A stretch of DNA of 64,000 nt from Pseudolysinimonas sp051954455 (GTDB lineage: Bacteria; Actinomycetota; Actinomycetes; Actinomycetales; Microbacteriaceae): positions 1-64,000 of the forward strand of contig NZ_JBQCHS010000014.1 in the NCBI RefSeq assembly GCF_051954455.1. Direction: 5' to 3'. Shown piece after piece: positions 17,533 through 25,753 of this stretch. Both the position numbers and the translations under genes were made by a program. How positions within the stretch are numbered: the stretch's first letter is position 1; the number at the start of each line of letters is the position of its first letter. Below the pieces are notes generated by a model. The model searched no databases and was not told where the DNA came from. It worked only from the letters and a program-made list of their open reading frames with translations.

Positions 17533-17873
17533 CGCGGGTTCGCCGCGAGGTGCTTGGCGAGGTCGGCGATGAACTCGAACGGCACCTCCTTGCGGTACGG
17601 GAACTGGACACCGTCGTCGACGCGGTAGTCCTCCGCCTCGCGGGCGAGCGCCGGCGGCAGCTGGCCGCGGGTCTGCACGGTGACGTGCTTCTTCGCGGCG
17701 ACCCACGAGATCACCGGGCTGCCGTCGACCATGAGGGTCGGCATGCCGAGCGCCATCGTCTCGACGCCGTTCGGCACGGCCTGGCGCAGCGTCTCACGCA
17801 GGCGCAGCAGCAGCACCCGGACCTCGGGCGGGTAGCCGCCGATGTACTCCTCGACGGTGGATGCGACGGCCAT
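17529..17873 (-). CDS. DUF1801 domain protein
   Basis: 114 aa soluble protein of the YdhG/DUF1801 fold: VEEYIGGYPPEVRVLLLRLR at 7-26, then GMPTLMVDGSPVISWVAAKKHVTV. Proteins of this fold may bind iron or small ligands; function not known. ATG at 17873 has TATTCT (17880-17885) 6 nt upstream. The last 4 nt overlap the convergent ArsR stop. Confidence 0.85.
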   Translation of the reverse strand: MAVASTVEEYIGGYPPEVRVLLLRLRETLRQAVPNGVETMALGMPTLMVDGSPVISWVAAKKHVTVQTRGQLPPALAREAEDYRVDDGVQFPYRKEVPFEFIADLAKHLAANPR

Positions 17874-17910
17874 GCATCGAGAATATCGCTCCGCCGGCAT
17901 ACCGCCGGCA

Positions 17911-17929
17911 CGAGGTAAGGTGACCCTCA
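17911..17929 (+). promoter_or_regulatory. Possible DtxR/IdeR iron box
   Basis: CGAGGTAAGGTGACCCTCA matches about 13 of 19 positions of the actinobacterial iron-box consensus (TTAGGTTAGGCTAACCTAA). It covers a TAAGGT -10 box (17916-17921) in front of the heme oxygenase gene. In Corynebacterium the hmuO gene is controlled by DtxR, which makes this site credible. Confidence 0.5.
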
Positions 17930-17969
17930 ACCCGAGCCACCCCGGCCCGACCCGACCCAGGGAGCCGTC

Positions 17970-18611
17970 GTGACCGTGATCCCGTTCTCGCAGCTCGTGC
18001 GCGAGCGCACCCGCGCCGCGCACGAGTCGGCGGAGTCCTCGCCGTTCATCACCGAGCTCCTCGGCGGGGACGGCACCCGCGAGCACTACGTGGCGCTGAT
18101 GACGCAGCAGTACTTCGTGTACCAGGCCCTCGAGGCGGTCGCCGACGTCATGATGTCGGATCCGGCGATCGCCGCGTTCGCGCATCCGGCCCTCACGCGC
18201 ATGCCCGCGATCGAGGCCGACCTCGAGTACCTCATCGGACCGGACTGGTTCGACGTGGTGGCGCCGCTCGACGCGACGCGCGCCTACGTCGACCGCATCT
18301 ACGCGATCTCCGGATGGGCGGGCGGCTTCGTCGCGCACCACTACACCCGCTACCTCGGCGACCTGTCGGGCGGCCAGGTGATCCGGACGCTGCTGCAGCG
18401 CCGCTTCGGCTTCGAGACGAACGGGGTGGGCTTCTACCTGTTCGCCGGGATCGCGAAGCCGAAGGACTTCAAGGACACCTACCGCGCGCAGCTCGACGCG
18501 GTCTCGTGGGACGACGCGGAGCGCGAGCGCGTCCTCGTCGAGGTCAACCGCGCGTTCGAGCTCAACCGCGGCGTGTTCCGCGACCTCGCGACGGCGACCG
18601 CCGCGGCCTGA
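17970..18611 (+). CDS. Biliverdin-producing heme oxygenase
   Basis: Opens heme to biliverdin, CO and Fe2+, used in bacteria to gain iron from heme. 213 aa matches HmuO. The proximal heme ligand is H18 (TRAAHESAE) and the distal helix signature YLGDLSGGQ spans 128-136. GTG at 17970 follows GGGAGCC. No heme importer lies nearby, so the heme source is open. Its 3' flank carries a degenerate dispersed repeat. Confidence 0.95.
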   Translation: MTVIPFSQLVRERTRAAHESAESSPFITELLGGDGTREHYVALMTQQYFVYQALEAVADVMMSDPAIAAFAHPALTRMPAIEADLEYLIGPDWFDVVAPLDATRAYVDRIYAISGWAGGFVAHHYTRYLGDLSGGQVIRTLLQRRFGFETNGVGFYLFAGIAKPKDFKDTYRAQLDAVSWDDAERERVLVEVNRAFELNRGVFRDLATATAAA

Positions 18612-18650
18612 GCGAGTCGAACAGGCCGCTCTGGGGCCGTATCGAGAACC
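18612..18650. repeat. Dispersed palindromic repeat, copy d (degenerate)
   Basis: GCGAGTCGAACAGGCCG - CTCTGGG - GCCGTATCGAGAACC begins right after the heme oxygenase stop and lies in the convergent gap before the SDR gene. The outer arms GAGTCGA and TATCGAGAaCC mark it as a worn copy. Confidence 0.5.
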
Positions 18651-18668
18651 GCACCGTCGCGCCGAGCC

Positions 18669-19349
18669 TCAGTACGCGATCCGCCCGAACCGATCGTGGA
18701 ACTCCCCAGTCGGCCCGTCCGGTCCGATCGTCGCGAGCGCGACGGTCGCATCGGTCCCCTCGGTGACCGTCTGGTGGCCGGCATGGCCGTTGAAGTCGGT
18801 GTCGGTGTAGCCGGGGTCGCTGACGTTGACGCGCATTCCGGGCAGGTTCTTCGCGTACTGCACCGTCAACGTGATCACCGCCGTCTTCGACGACGCGTAC
18901 GGGACGCTCGGTACCGGGAACTCGTCGCGCCCGGGCGTGGTGAGCCAGCGCGGCCAGCCCACCCCCGAGGCGACGTTGACGATGACGGGGTTGGCCGACC
19001 GGCGCAGGAGCGGCAGCGCCGCCTGCGTCACCCGCACGAGCCCGAGCACGTTCACCTCGAACGTCGCGGCGAGATCGTCGGCGGTGAGGTCGTCGATGGC
19101 GACGAGCGGGCCGAGGACGCCCGCGTTGTTGACGAGCACATCCAGCTCCGGGAGTGCGGCAATCGCGGCGTCCACGCCGGCCTGGTCCGTGACGTCGAGC
19201 GCCATCGGGATGGCGCCAAGCTCGCGGGCGGCATCGCCCGCGGCCGGATCGCGCATCCCGGCGTAGACGGTGTGGCCGGCCTCCACGAGGCGGCGGGCGG
19301 TCTCGAGCCCGAGGCTGCGGTTCGCCCCGGTGATGAGTGTCGTGGTCAT
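18669..19349 (-). CDS. Short-chain dehydrogenase/reductase
   Basis: 226 aa classical SDR. Cofactor motif TGANRSLG is at residues 7-14, NNAG near 78-81, and the active-site S, Y and K are seen in VNVASG and YASSKTAV. Short for the family but complete. ATG at 19349 begins with MTTTLITG. It is divergent from an XRE regulator, a pairing often seen in actinobacteria where the regulator controls the SDR. Confidence 0.92.
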   Translation of the reverse strand: MTTTLITGANRSLGLETARRLVEAGHTVYAGMRDPAAGDAARELGAIPMALDVTDQAGVDAAIAALPELDVLVNNAGVLGPLVAIDDLTADDLAATFEVNVLGLVRVTQAALPLLRRSANPVIVNVASGVGWPRWLTTPGRDEFPVPSVPYASSKTAVITLTVQYAKNLPGMRVNVSDPGYTDTDFNGHAGHQTVTEGTDATVALATIGPDGPTGEFHDRFGRIAY

Positions 19350-19397
19350 GCCCCCACCCTCCGCCGGGGCCGCCGGCGCACCCAGGCACCACTCAAC

Positions 19398-19418
19398 GGT
19401 GGGACCGCCGGTACCACC
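19398..19418. promoter_or_regulatory. Operator-like palindrome between SDR and XRE genes
   Basis: GGTGGGACC - GCC - GGTACCACC, 9 bp arms with one mismatch, in the 101 nt gap between the two divergent genes. Placement suggests it is bound by the XRE regulator. Confidence 0.55.
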
Positions 19419-19450
19419 CACGCCCGCGCCGACGGGGGCACGATGGTCGG

Positions 19451-20281
19451 GTGACCGAGTTCGCGAGCGCCCTCAAGTCGTGGCGCGAGCGCGTCACCCC
19501 GGAGGAGGCCGGGCTCCCCGCCGGGGCCGGTCGACGCACACCCGGGCTCCGGCGCGAGGAGCTCGCGGCGCTCGCCGGCGTGAGCGTCGACTACATCGTC
19601 CGGCTCGAACAGGGCCGCGCGACCAATCCGTCGCCGCAGCTGCTCGGCGCGCTCGCCCGCGCGCTGCGGCTCACCGACGAGGAGCGCGACCATCTCTACC
19701 GGGTGGCGGGCGCGGCTCCGCCCGCGGCGGGTCTGGTGCCGCGGCACATCACGCCGGGGGTGCAGCGGATGGTCGACCGGCTCGGCGACGTTCCGCTCGC
19801 CGTCTTCACGGCGACCTTCGACATCCTGCTCTGGAATCCGCTCTGGGCCGCGATCTCGGGCGAGGTCCCGCGCACCACCGGACTCGAACGGAATCTCGTG
19901 TGGCGGCACTTCATGGTCGGCAGCGGTCCGATGGATTTCGACGACCAGCACGCCGAGGACTTCGCCTCCGACCTCGTGGCCGAGCTGCGCGCCGCCGTCG
20001 GGCGCTACCCCGGGGATCCCGTGCTCGCCCAGCTCGTCGCTCGGCTCCGCGCCGGATCGCCGGAGTTCGAGCGCCGCTGGGCCGTCGCCCGGATCGCGCA
20101 TCATCGCGCGAGCCGCAAGACGGCCGTCGCCACGGCGGTCGGCCCGATCACCGTCGACTGCGACGTGCTGTCGGTGCCGGGGGGCGACCTGCGGATCGTC
20201 GTCTACACGACCGCGCCGGGGTCGGAGGACGCCTCCCGCCTCGACCTGCTGCGGGTCGCCGGCGTGCCGTCGCTCGCCTGA
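19451..20281 (+). CDS. XRE-type regulator with MmyB-like ligand domain
   Basis: 276 aa. The helix-turn-helix (TPGLRREELAALAGVSVDYI at about 30-49, then LEQGRATNPSPQLL) is followed by an MmyB/MLTR-like domain (about 105-270) with the typical DILLWNPLWAAI segment that binds a small ligand, fatty acids in one known case. GTG at 19451 fits the domain start. Probably represses or activates the divergent SDR gene. Confidence 0.92.
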   Translation: MTEFASALKSWRERVTPEEAGLPAGAGRRTPGLRREELAALAGVSVDYIVRLEQGRATNPSPQLLGALARALRLTDEERDHLYRVAGAAPPAAGLVPRHITPGVQRMVDRLGDVPLAVFTATFDILLWNPLWAAISGEVPRTTGLERNLVWRHFMVGSGPMDFDDQHAEDFASDLVAELRAAVGRYPGDPVLAQLVARLRAGSPEFERRWAVARIAHHRASRKTAVATAVGPITVDCDVLSVPGGDLRIVVYTTAPGSEDASRLDLLRVAGVPSLA

Positions 20282-20303
20282 CGCGGAGACGCTCCGATCC
20301 GGG

Positions 20304-20540
20304 TCAGTCCCGCCCCGCGCGCCAGGCGCGGCGGATCACCGGCCAGAACCGCCGGATCCACGGCCACAGGTAGCTCCCGAGCAGCACGACGACGCCGAGC
20401 ATCAGCACCCCGCGGAAGAGGATCCGGAACGGCCCGAGCATCGGCGTGAACGACGCCAACGCGAGCAGCACGAGCACGACGAGGATCGCGGTGCGCGCGA
20501 CGCTGACGCGGCGGAGGCTGCTGCGTCGCTGGTCGCTCAC
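20304..20540 (-). CDS. Small two-helix membrane protein
   Basis: 78 aa, with a basic N-terminus (SDQRRSSLRRVS), two hydrophobic helices (about 17-33 and 38-58) and a basic Trp-rich tail. GTG at 20540 is supported by TACGCT (20547-20552), 6 nt upstream. Not a family I recognise. Confidence 0.65.
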   Translation of the reverse strand: MSDQRRSSLRRVSVARTAILVVLVLLALASFTPMLGPFRILFRGVLMLGVVVLLGSYLWPWIRRFWPVIRRAWRAGRD

Positions 20541-20605
20541 CCGACGAGCGTACGGCCCGCCGCCGTCCCGCGCCCGCCCGCCGTCCCGCACCCGCGGTGC
20601 GTGTG

Positions 20606-20647
20606 CACAAAGGCCCTGTCGTCGGCAGGCTGCACAGGGCTTTTGTG
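20606..20647. repeat. 14-bp inverted repeat downstream of rpsO
   Basis: CACAAAGGCCCTGT ... ACAGGGCTTTTGTG, arms matching 13 of 14 around a 14 nt loop. It lies between the rpsO terminator hairpin and the promoter of the 78 aa gene. It could be a second terminator or a binding site; the AAAG/CTTT ends give a short U-run on either strand. Confidence 0.5.
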
Positions 20648-20684
20648 TCGAATGTGGGGAAGGAACTGGGGCCGGGAACGACGA

Positions 20685-20716
20685 ACGGGCCGCCCTCCCG
20701 GAGGAGGACGGCCCGT
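20685..20716 (-). terminator. rpsO terminator hairpin
   Basis: ACGGGCCGCCCTCC - CGGA - GGAGGACGGCCCGT, a 14 bp stem with one mismatch, 25 nt past the rpsO stop. On the minus strand it is followed by TCGTCGTTCCC, a weak tract. Confidence 0.7.
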
Positions 20717-20741
20717 CGCAAGAAGTTCGCGGTGTCGTCGA

Positions 20742-21011
20742 CTAGCGGCGAAGACCCAGTCGCTCGATCAGCGAGCGGTAGCGCTCGATGTCGATGTCCT
20801 GCAGGTAGCCCAGCAGGCGGCGACGCTGGCCCACGAGGAGCAGCAGACCACGACGCGAGTGATGGTCGTGCTTGTGCTCCTTGAGGTGCTCGGTCAGGTC
20901 CTTGATGCGCTTCGTGAGCATCGCGACCTGGACCTCGGGGGAACCCGTGTCGCCCGGCGTGGTCGCGTACTCGTCGATGATCGCCTTCTTGGTCTCACTG
21001 TCGAGTGCCAT
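20742..21011 (-). CDS. rpsO: 30S ribosomal protein S15
   Basis: 89 aa, full length. S15 binds 16S rRNA early in 30S assembly. The signature HKHDHHSRRGLLLLVGQRRR near residues 44-63 is clear. A strong ribosome site (AAGGGGATC) precedes the ATG at 21011. Normally followed by pnp; here a hairpin ends the transcript and about 10 kb of other genes separate the two. Confidence 0.97.
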   Translation of the reverse strand: MALDSETKKAIIDEYATTPGDTGSPEVQVAMLTKRIKDLTEHLKEHKHDHHSRRGLLLLVGQRRRLLGYLQDIDIERYRSLIERLGLRR

Positions 21012-21127
21012 AGATGGGATCCCCTTCCTCTCGTTGCGCGGTGCGCGCTCCCCGATGGAGCGGCTCTCTGTCTCCGCGGCCGTCGTGACGGCAACCTTCA
21101 GAGGTTAGCAGAGCGCGGCGCACCCGG

Positions 21128-21589
21128 TCAGACCAGCCGCATCTCCCCCGTGCGCGTCCGGGCAGCGCGCCGCCGCCGCACGGCGGCCGGCCACGTGATG
21201 ACCAGCCCCGCCACCAGCCCGAGCACCGTGCCGATCGAGTTGGAGACGAGATCCCGCACGTCCGAGACGCGCCCCGGGATGAACAGCTGGGCCGTCTCGA
21301 TGCCGAGGCTGAGCAGCGGTCCCGCGAGCAGCGCGATCCACCAGCGGCGTCGCCCCAGGAGCAGCAGGAGGAAGAGCCCGAGCGGCGCGAACATCGCGAC
21401 GTTGGCCGCGAACTCGATGTCGGAATAGCGGATCCAGGCGAGCGAGGGGTGCTCGCGCAGGATCCCCAGCAGCTGCCAGATCCCGGCGGCGTGGACCACC
21501 CCGGTCGGCTGCGGCCCGAGGGTCATCCAGGCGACGCCGCCGAGGTAGAGCACCGTCAGGGCGGTCAGGAGCGGATGCTGCCGGATCAT
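21128..21589 (-). CDS. VanZ-like membrane protein
   Basis: 153 aa with four predicted membrane helices. The VanZ-family core SDIEFAANVAMFAPLGLFL (about 56-74) and the segment LGIETAQLFIPGRVSDVRDLV split after helix 3 are present. VanZ gives teicoplanin resistance in enterococci by an unknown mechanism; stand-alone relatives such as this are of unknown function. Start ATG at 21589. Confidence 0.87.
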   Translation of the reverse strand: MIRQHPLLTALTVLYLGGVAWMTLGPQPTGVVHAAGIWQLLGILREHPSLAWIRYSDIEFAANVAMFAPLGLFLLLLLGRRRWWIALLAGPLLSLGIETAQLFIPGRVSDVRDLVSNSIGTVLGLVAGLVITWPAAVRRRRAARTRTGEMRLV

Positions 21590-21718
21590 GCCCCCACTCT
21601 CGCCGACCGACCATATCGCCGCCGTATGAGGAGCCGTCCGCGGGCTGAGAGCGCGCTGGCAGTCGCCTCCGACCGGAGCCCCCGAGGAGCAACGTCGGAG
21701 CCGGAGGGATCTTCGACG

Positions 21719-23413
21719 ATGACGAGCACCAGCACATCCACCCGCGGCGGGAGCGCCGCCCAGCCCAAGCTGAAGCGCGACATCGGGGCCCTCGGGCTCC
21801 TCTTCGCGAGCATCGGCTGGATCATCGGATCCGGCTGGCTGTTCGGCGCGTTCAACGCGTCGAGGATCGCCGGGCCGGCAGCGATCTTCTCGTGGCTGAT
21901 CGGCGGGATCCTGATCATGCTGCTGGCGCTGACGTATGCCGAGCTCGGGCCGATGTTCCCCATCTCGGGCGGCGTCATCCGGTATCCGCATCTCGTCTGG
22001 GGGCAGTTCACGAGCTTCTCGCTCGGGTTCGTGACCTGGGTGGCGACCGTGACGGTGCCGGCGATCGAGACGGAGGGCGCGCTCACCTATGCGACCCGGT
22101 TCTTCCCGTTCACGGAGGCGGCGAAGGCCGGCGGCGAGGTGCAGCACGTCCTCACGCCGCTCGGCTACGCGACCGCCGTTCTGCTGCTCGCGGTGTTCGT
22201 ACTGCTCAACTACTTCGGCGTGAAGCTCTTCGCGCAGATCAACAACGTGCTGGTCTGGTGGAAGCTCGGCATCATCGTCCTCGTCATCGCGGTGTTCATC
22301 ATCACGGCGCTCGGCACGACGTCGATGGGCAGCCCCGCCAACTTCACGAGCCACGGCTTCGCGCCCGGCGGGGTCCCGGGCGTGTTCATCGCCATCTCGA
22401 CGGCGGGCATCGTGTTCTCGTTCGTCGGATTCCGGCAAGGCATCGAGCTCGCCGGGGAGTCGCGCAACCCCAAGCGCAACATCCCGCTCGCCGTGATCGG
22501 CTCCGTCGGCATCACGGCCCTGATCTACGCGGGCCTGCAGGTCGCCTTCACGCTGGGGGTGCCGGCGAAGCTGCTGGGATCCGGCGGGTGGGAGAAGCTG
22601 AGCTTCACGAACGACGCCGGGCCGCTGGCGGCGATCGCGACGCTCGCCGGACTCGGTTGGCTCGCCTTCATCCTCTACATCGACGCGATCGTCTCCCCCG
22701 CCGACACCGGGCTCATCACCACCGCGGTCTCGTCGCGGGTGAGCTACGCGCTCGCCAAGAACGGCAACGCGCCCGCCGCCCTCGGCCGGATCAACACGCA
22801 CGGCGTCCCGTGGGTCGGGCTGGTCGTGACGCTCGTGGCGGGACTCATCGTGCTCCTGCCGTTCCCGAGCTGGCAGCAGCTCGTCGGATTCATCACGAGC
22901 GCGACCGTCATCTCGTTCGGCGTCGGACCGCTCGCGGTCGGCGTCCTGCGACGCGTGGAGCCGGAGCGCGAGCGCCCCTTCAAGCTCCCGTTCGGCGACG
23001 TGATCCCGCTGCTCGGCTTCTACGCGTCGAACATGATCGTCTACTGGGCCGGGTGGACCACGAACTCGAAGCTGTTCGCCACGATCCTGATCGGCTACGT
23101 CCTGCTCCTGATCTTCCAGCTCGTCGGCCGGGCCCGCGGCACGCGGCAGAAGCTCGACTTCCGCGAGGGCGCCGTCTGGCTGCTCCCCTGGTTCACCGCG
23201 ATGGCGCTCATCAGCTGGCTCTGCGATCCGGAGACGCACCCGGAACTGTTCGGCTGGGTCTTCCTGATCAACGCGGTCGTGACCGTGGTGATCTACGTCC
23301 TCGCGATGCGGTTCCGGCTCTCCAAGAAGCGCACCGACGAGCACATCCGCGACGCGGAGGACGAGAGCGCGGAGGAGGAGAAGAAGGAGACCGCCCCGAC
23401 ACGCTCGGCGTGA
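21719..23413 (+). CDS. APC family amino acid permease
   Basis: 564 aa, twelve predicted membrane helices plus a charged tail (EDESAEEEKKE). Helix 1 carries the substrate-binding GWIIGSGWLFG (about 32-42), typical of the amino acid-polyamine-organocation group. Substrate unknown. ATG at 21719 has GGAGGG upstream. It is divergent from the VanZ-like gene. Confidence 0.92.
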   Translation: MTSTSTSTRGGSAAQPKLKRDIGALGLLFASIGWIIGSGWLFGAFNASRIAGPAAIFSWLIGGILIMLLALTYAELGPMFPISGGVIRYPHLVWGQFTSFSLGFVTWVATVTVPAIETEGALTYATRFFPFTEAAKAGGEVQHVLTPLGYATAVLLLAVFVLLNYFGVKLFAQINNVLVWWKLGIIVLVIAVFIITALGTTSMGSPANFTSHGFAPGGVPGVFIAISTAGIVFSFVGFRQGIELAGESRNPKRNIPLAVIGSVGITALIYAGLQVAFTLGVPAKLLGSGGWEKLSFTNDAGPLAAIATLAGLGWLAFILYIDAIVSPADTGLITTAVSSRVSYALAKNGNAPAALGRINTHGVPWVGLVVTLVAGLIVLLPFPSWQQLVGFITSATVISFGVGPLAVGVLRRVEPERERPFKLPFGDVIPLLGFYASNMIVYWAGWTTNSKLFATILIGYVLLLIFQLVGRARGTRQKLDFREGAVWLLPWFTAMALISWLCDPETHPELFGWVFLINAVVTVVIYVLAMRFRLSKKRTDEHIRDAEDESAEEEKKETAPTRSA

Positions 23414-23464
23414 TCACGGCGGGCCCCGACAGCTCCCACAGCCGACGGCTGGCACACTGAGCGC

Positions 23465-24637
23465 ATGATCGCCGCACGCCTTCTCGACGTGCTGCTCGTC
23501 CTGCTGCTCCTCGTCTACCTCGGCGAGGGGATCCGCAACGGCTTCGTGCGGAGCGCCAGCGCGATCCTCGGCGTCGTCGCCGGCGGAGTCGTCGCGTTCT
23601 TCCTCATCCCGGTGCTCGCGACGATCGTGCCCGACCCGTTCTGGCGCACCTTCGTGATCGTCGCGGCGGCGGGCGTGCTGCTGCTCGGCGGGCACGGCCT
23701 CGGCGCGCTCGTCGGCCGCTCGCTGCGACGACGACGCACGGGCCTGAATCCGATCGACCGGTTCTTCGGCGGTGTCGCCAATCTCGTGGTCGCGGCGCTG
23801 GTCATCGGCACGATCGGCAGCGGGATCGGCGGCCTCGGCATCCCCGTCCTCTCGAGCGCCGCCGGCAACTCCTGGGTGCTGAAGGCGATCTCGGCCGCGA
23901 CGCCGGACCCGCTGGAGGCCGCGCTCGCGCAGCTCCGCTCGACCGTGCTCTCGGAGGGCCTGCCCACCCTCGATCTCGGCGGTCCGACGCCGACCGCGCC
24001 GCCCACCGGCCCCACCGACACGCAGGCGCTCCAGCGCTCGGCCGAGTCGGTCGTCCGGATCAGCGGCACCGCCTACGCCTGCGGCCAGAACCAGTCGGGC
24101 TCCGGCTTCGTCGTGACGAACGGTCGGGTCGTCACCAACGCCCACGTCGTGGCCGGGGTCTCCCAGCCCGTCGTGGAGGCCCCGAACGGGCAGGCGCTCG
24201 AGGCGCGGATCGTGTTCTTCGACCCCGAGAAGGACCTCGCGGTGCTCGCCGTCCCGGGCCTCCAGGTCGCGCCGATCGCGATGGGCGACACGCTCGACGC
24301 CGGGACGGACGCCGTCGTCGACGGCTATCCGTTCGGCGGCCCCTTCACGACCGGCTCGGCCAAGGTGCTCGCCGTCACGCGGTCGAGCGTCGACGACATC
24401 TACGACCGCGACCGCGTGGTCCGCGAGATCTACTCCCTCAACGCGACCGTGGAGCCGGGCAACTCGGGTGGTCCGCTGCTCGCCACCGACGGTCGGATCG
24501 CCGGCATCGTCTTCGCGCGGAGCGCCAACCAGTCGAACCTCGGGTACGCCATGACCGACGCGGAGCTCTCGCCGGTCGTGCAGCAGGCCCCCGGGCTGAA
24601 CGCGACCGTGTCGTCGGGCGCCTGCGTCAAGGGGTGA
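23465..24637 (+). CDS. marP: MarP-like membrane serine protease (CvpA + trypsin)
   Basis: 390 aa. Four N-terminal membrane helices (CvpA-like, about residues 4-135) are followed by a periplasmic trypsin-like domain with the triad H227 (TNAHVV), D257 (EKDLAVL) and S334 (PGNSGGP). C206 and C387 match the disulfide pair of mycobacterial MarP, which is needed for acid and oxidative stress survival. It overlaps the macro domain gene by 4 nt. Confidence 0.93.
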   Translation: MIAARLLDVLLVLLLLVYLGEGIRNGFVRSASAILGVVAGGVVAFFLIPVLATIVPDPFWRTFVIVAAAGVLLLGGHGLGALVGRSLRRRRTGLNPIDRFFGGVANLVVAALVIGTIGSGIGGLGIPVLSSAAGNSWVLKAISAATPDPLEAALAQLRSTVLSEGLPTLDLGGPTPTAPPTGPTDTQALQRSAESVVRISGTAYACGQNQSGSGFVVTNGRVVTNAHVVAGVSQPVVEAPNGQALEARIVFFDPEKDLAVLAVPGLQVAPIAMGDTLDAGTDAVVDGYPFGGPFTTGSAKVLAVTRSSVDDIYDRDRVVREIYSLNATVEPGNSGGPLLATDGRIAGIVFARSANQSNLGYAMTDAELSPVVQQAPGLNATVSSGACVKG

Positions 24638-25161
24638 GTCGGATGCGGATCGAGACCCTGCGCGGCGACATCACCCGGGTGGCGGTGGACGCGATCGTCA
24701 ACGCGGCGAACTCCTCACTGCTCGGCGGCGGCGGGGTGGACGGCGCGATCCATCGGGCGGGCGGCCCCGAGATCCTGGCGGCATGCTGCGAGCTGCGCGC
24801 CACGGTGCTGCCCGACGGCCTCCCGGCCGGCGGAGCCGTCGCCACGACGGCCGGACGGCTGCCGGCGGAGTGGGTGATCCACACGGTCGGCCCGGTGTGG
24901 TCACCGCGCGAGGACCGCTCGGCGACCCTCGCCTCCTGCTACCGCGAGTCCCTCCGGGTGAGCGACGAGCTCGGGGCGCAGACCGTCGCGTTTCCGGCGG
25001 TCAGCGCCGGCGTCTACGGGTGGCCGATGGACGACGCCGCGCGGATCGCGATCGACACGGTCGCCGGAGCCCGGTCCGACGTCGACCGGGTGGTCTTCGT
25101 GCTGTTCGGCGACGCGGCGAAGGACGCGTTCGACACGGCTCTCGCCGCGGTCGACGGCTGA
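24634..25161 (+). CDS. Macro domain protein (ADP-ribose binding)
   Basis: About 175 aa, one macro domain of the MacroD/YmdB type, which removes ADP-ribose or acetyl groups from ADP-ribosylated molecules. Motifs are GDITRVAVDAIVNAANSSL near 11-29, GGGGVDGAIHRAGG near 31-44 and the ribose loop SAGVYGWP. GTG at 24634 overlaps the MarP stop (GTGA); an ATG at 24643 is the alternative start. Translation is probably coupled to marP. Confidence 0.93.
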   Translation: MSRMRIETLRGDITRVAVDAIVNAANSSLLGGGGVDGAIHRAGGPEILAACCELRATVLPDGLPAGGAVATTAGRLPAEWVIHTVGPVWSPREDRSATLASCYRESLRVSDELGAQTVAFPAVSAGVYGWPMDDAARIAIDTVAGARSDVDRVVFVLFGDAAKDAFDTALAAVDG

Positions 25162-25165
25162 TCGA

Positions 25166-25633
25166 CTACAGCGCGCCCAGGTCCATCGCCGCCACGAGCG
25201 CGAACGACGCGAACAGCGACAGCAGCACGAGTCCCGCGACCGTCATCGCCACGATCGGCCAGGGGCCGATCCGGGTGCGGCCGTCACGGCGGTGCTGGAC
25301 CGCCCGGACACCGAAGCGGAGCGTCTGCAGCGCGAGCGCGCCCACCACCAGGAGGTGGAGCGCCTCGAGGAGCAGTGCCGCGGTGATGTACCGCGGCGCG
25401 CCCGACACCAGGTAGACGACGCCGAACGTCGCGGCGCCGACCACGATGTTCGCGGCGATCGTGAGGATGCCGAACTGGACGGTGCGCCGGGTCGCCACAT
25501 CGACCGGAGCCGCCACCCGCTCCGCCGCGAGGGCGGTGCCGCAGGCCGAGCAGAACCGGCTGTTCACGGGCGCCCCCACGCCGCAACGTGCACAACTCGA
25601 ACGCAGCGGAAGACTGAGAGTCGCTGCGGTCAT
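25166..25633 (-). CDS. Zinc-ribbon membrane protein
   Basis: 155 aa. An N-terminal zinc ribbon (CARC and CSAC, at about residues 14-17 and 29-32) is followed by three membrane helices. Such zinc-ribbon/helix proteins are common and uncharacterised. ATG at 25633 is preferred over one at 25642 because TAGGAT (25641-25646) lies 7 nt before it. Confidence 0.75.
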   Translation of the reverse strand: MTAATLSLPLRSSCARCGVGAPVNSRFCSACGTALAAERVAAPVDVATRRTVQFGILTIAANIVVGAATFGVVYLVSGAPRYITAALLLEALHLLVVGALALQTLRFGVRAVQHRRDGRTRIGPWPIVAMTVAGLVLLSLFASFALVAAMDLGAL

Positions 25634-25694
25634 GTCGGCCATCCTACGGACACCCGAACGGGGGACGGCAACATCCGCAGCCGGATCATCTGCG

Positions 25695-25736
25695 GTCTCT
25701 CAGCGTCCGTCTCTCAGCGTCAGTCTCTCAGCGTCG
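25695..25736. repeat. Three tandem 14-nt repeats
   Basis: GTCTCTCAGCGTCN occurs three times in a row (25695-25708, 25709-25722, 25723-25736); only the last base varies. It lies in the gap between the end of the HtrA-type protease gene and the zinc-ribbon gene. Confidence 0.9.
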
Positions 25737-25753
25737 ATCTCCGTGTCGAAGTC

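Noticed and set aside
21590..23344. Large N-terminal extension of the VanZ-like frame opposite the permease gene
   Set aside because: The extension is the antisense of the permease; VanZ homology begins at the ATG at 21589.
25695..25736. CRISPR array
   Set aside because: Units are directly joined without spacers and only 14 nt long; no cas genes are present.
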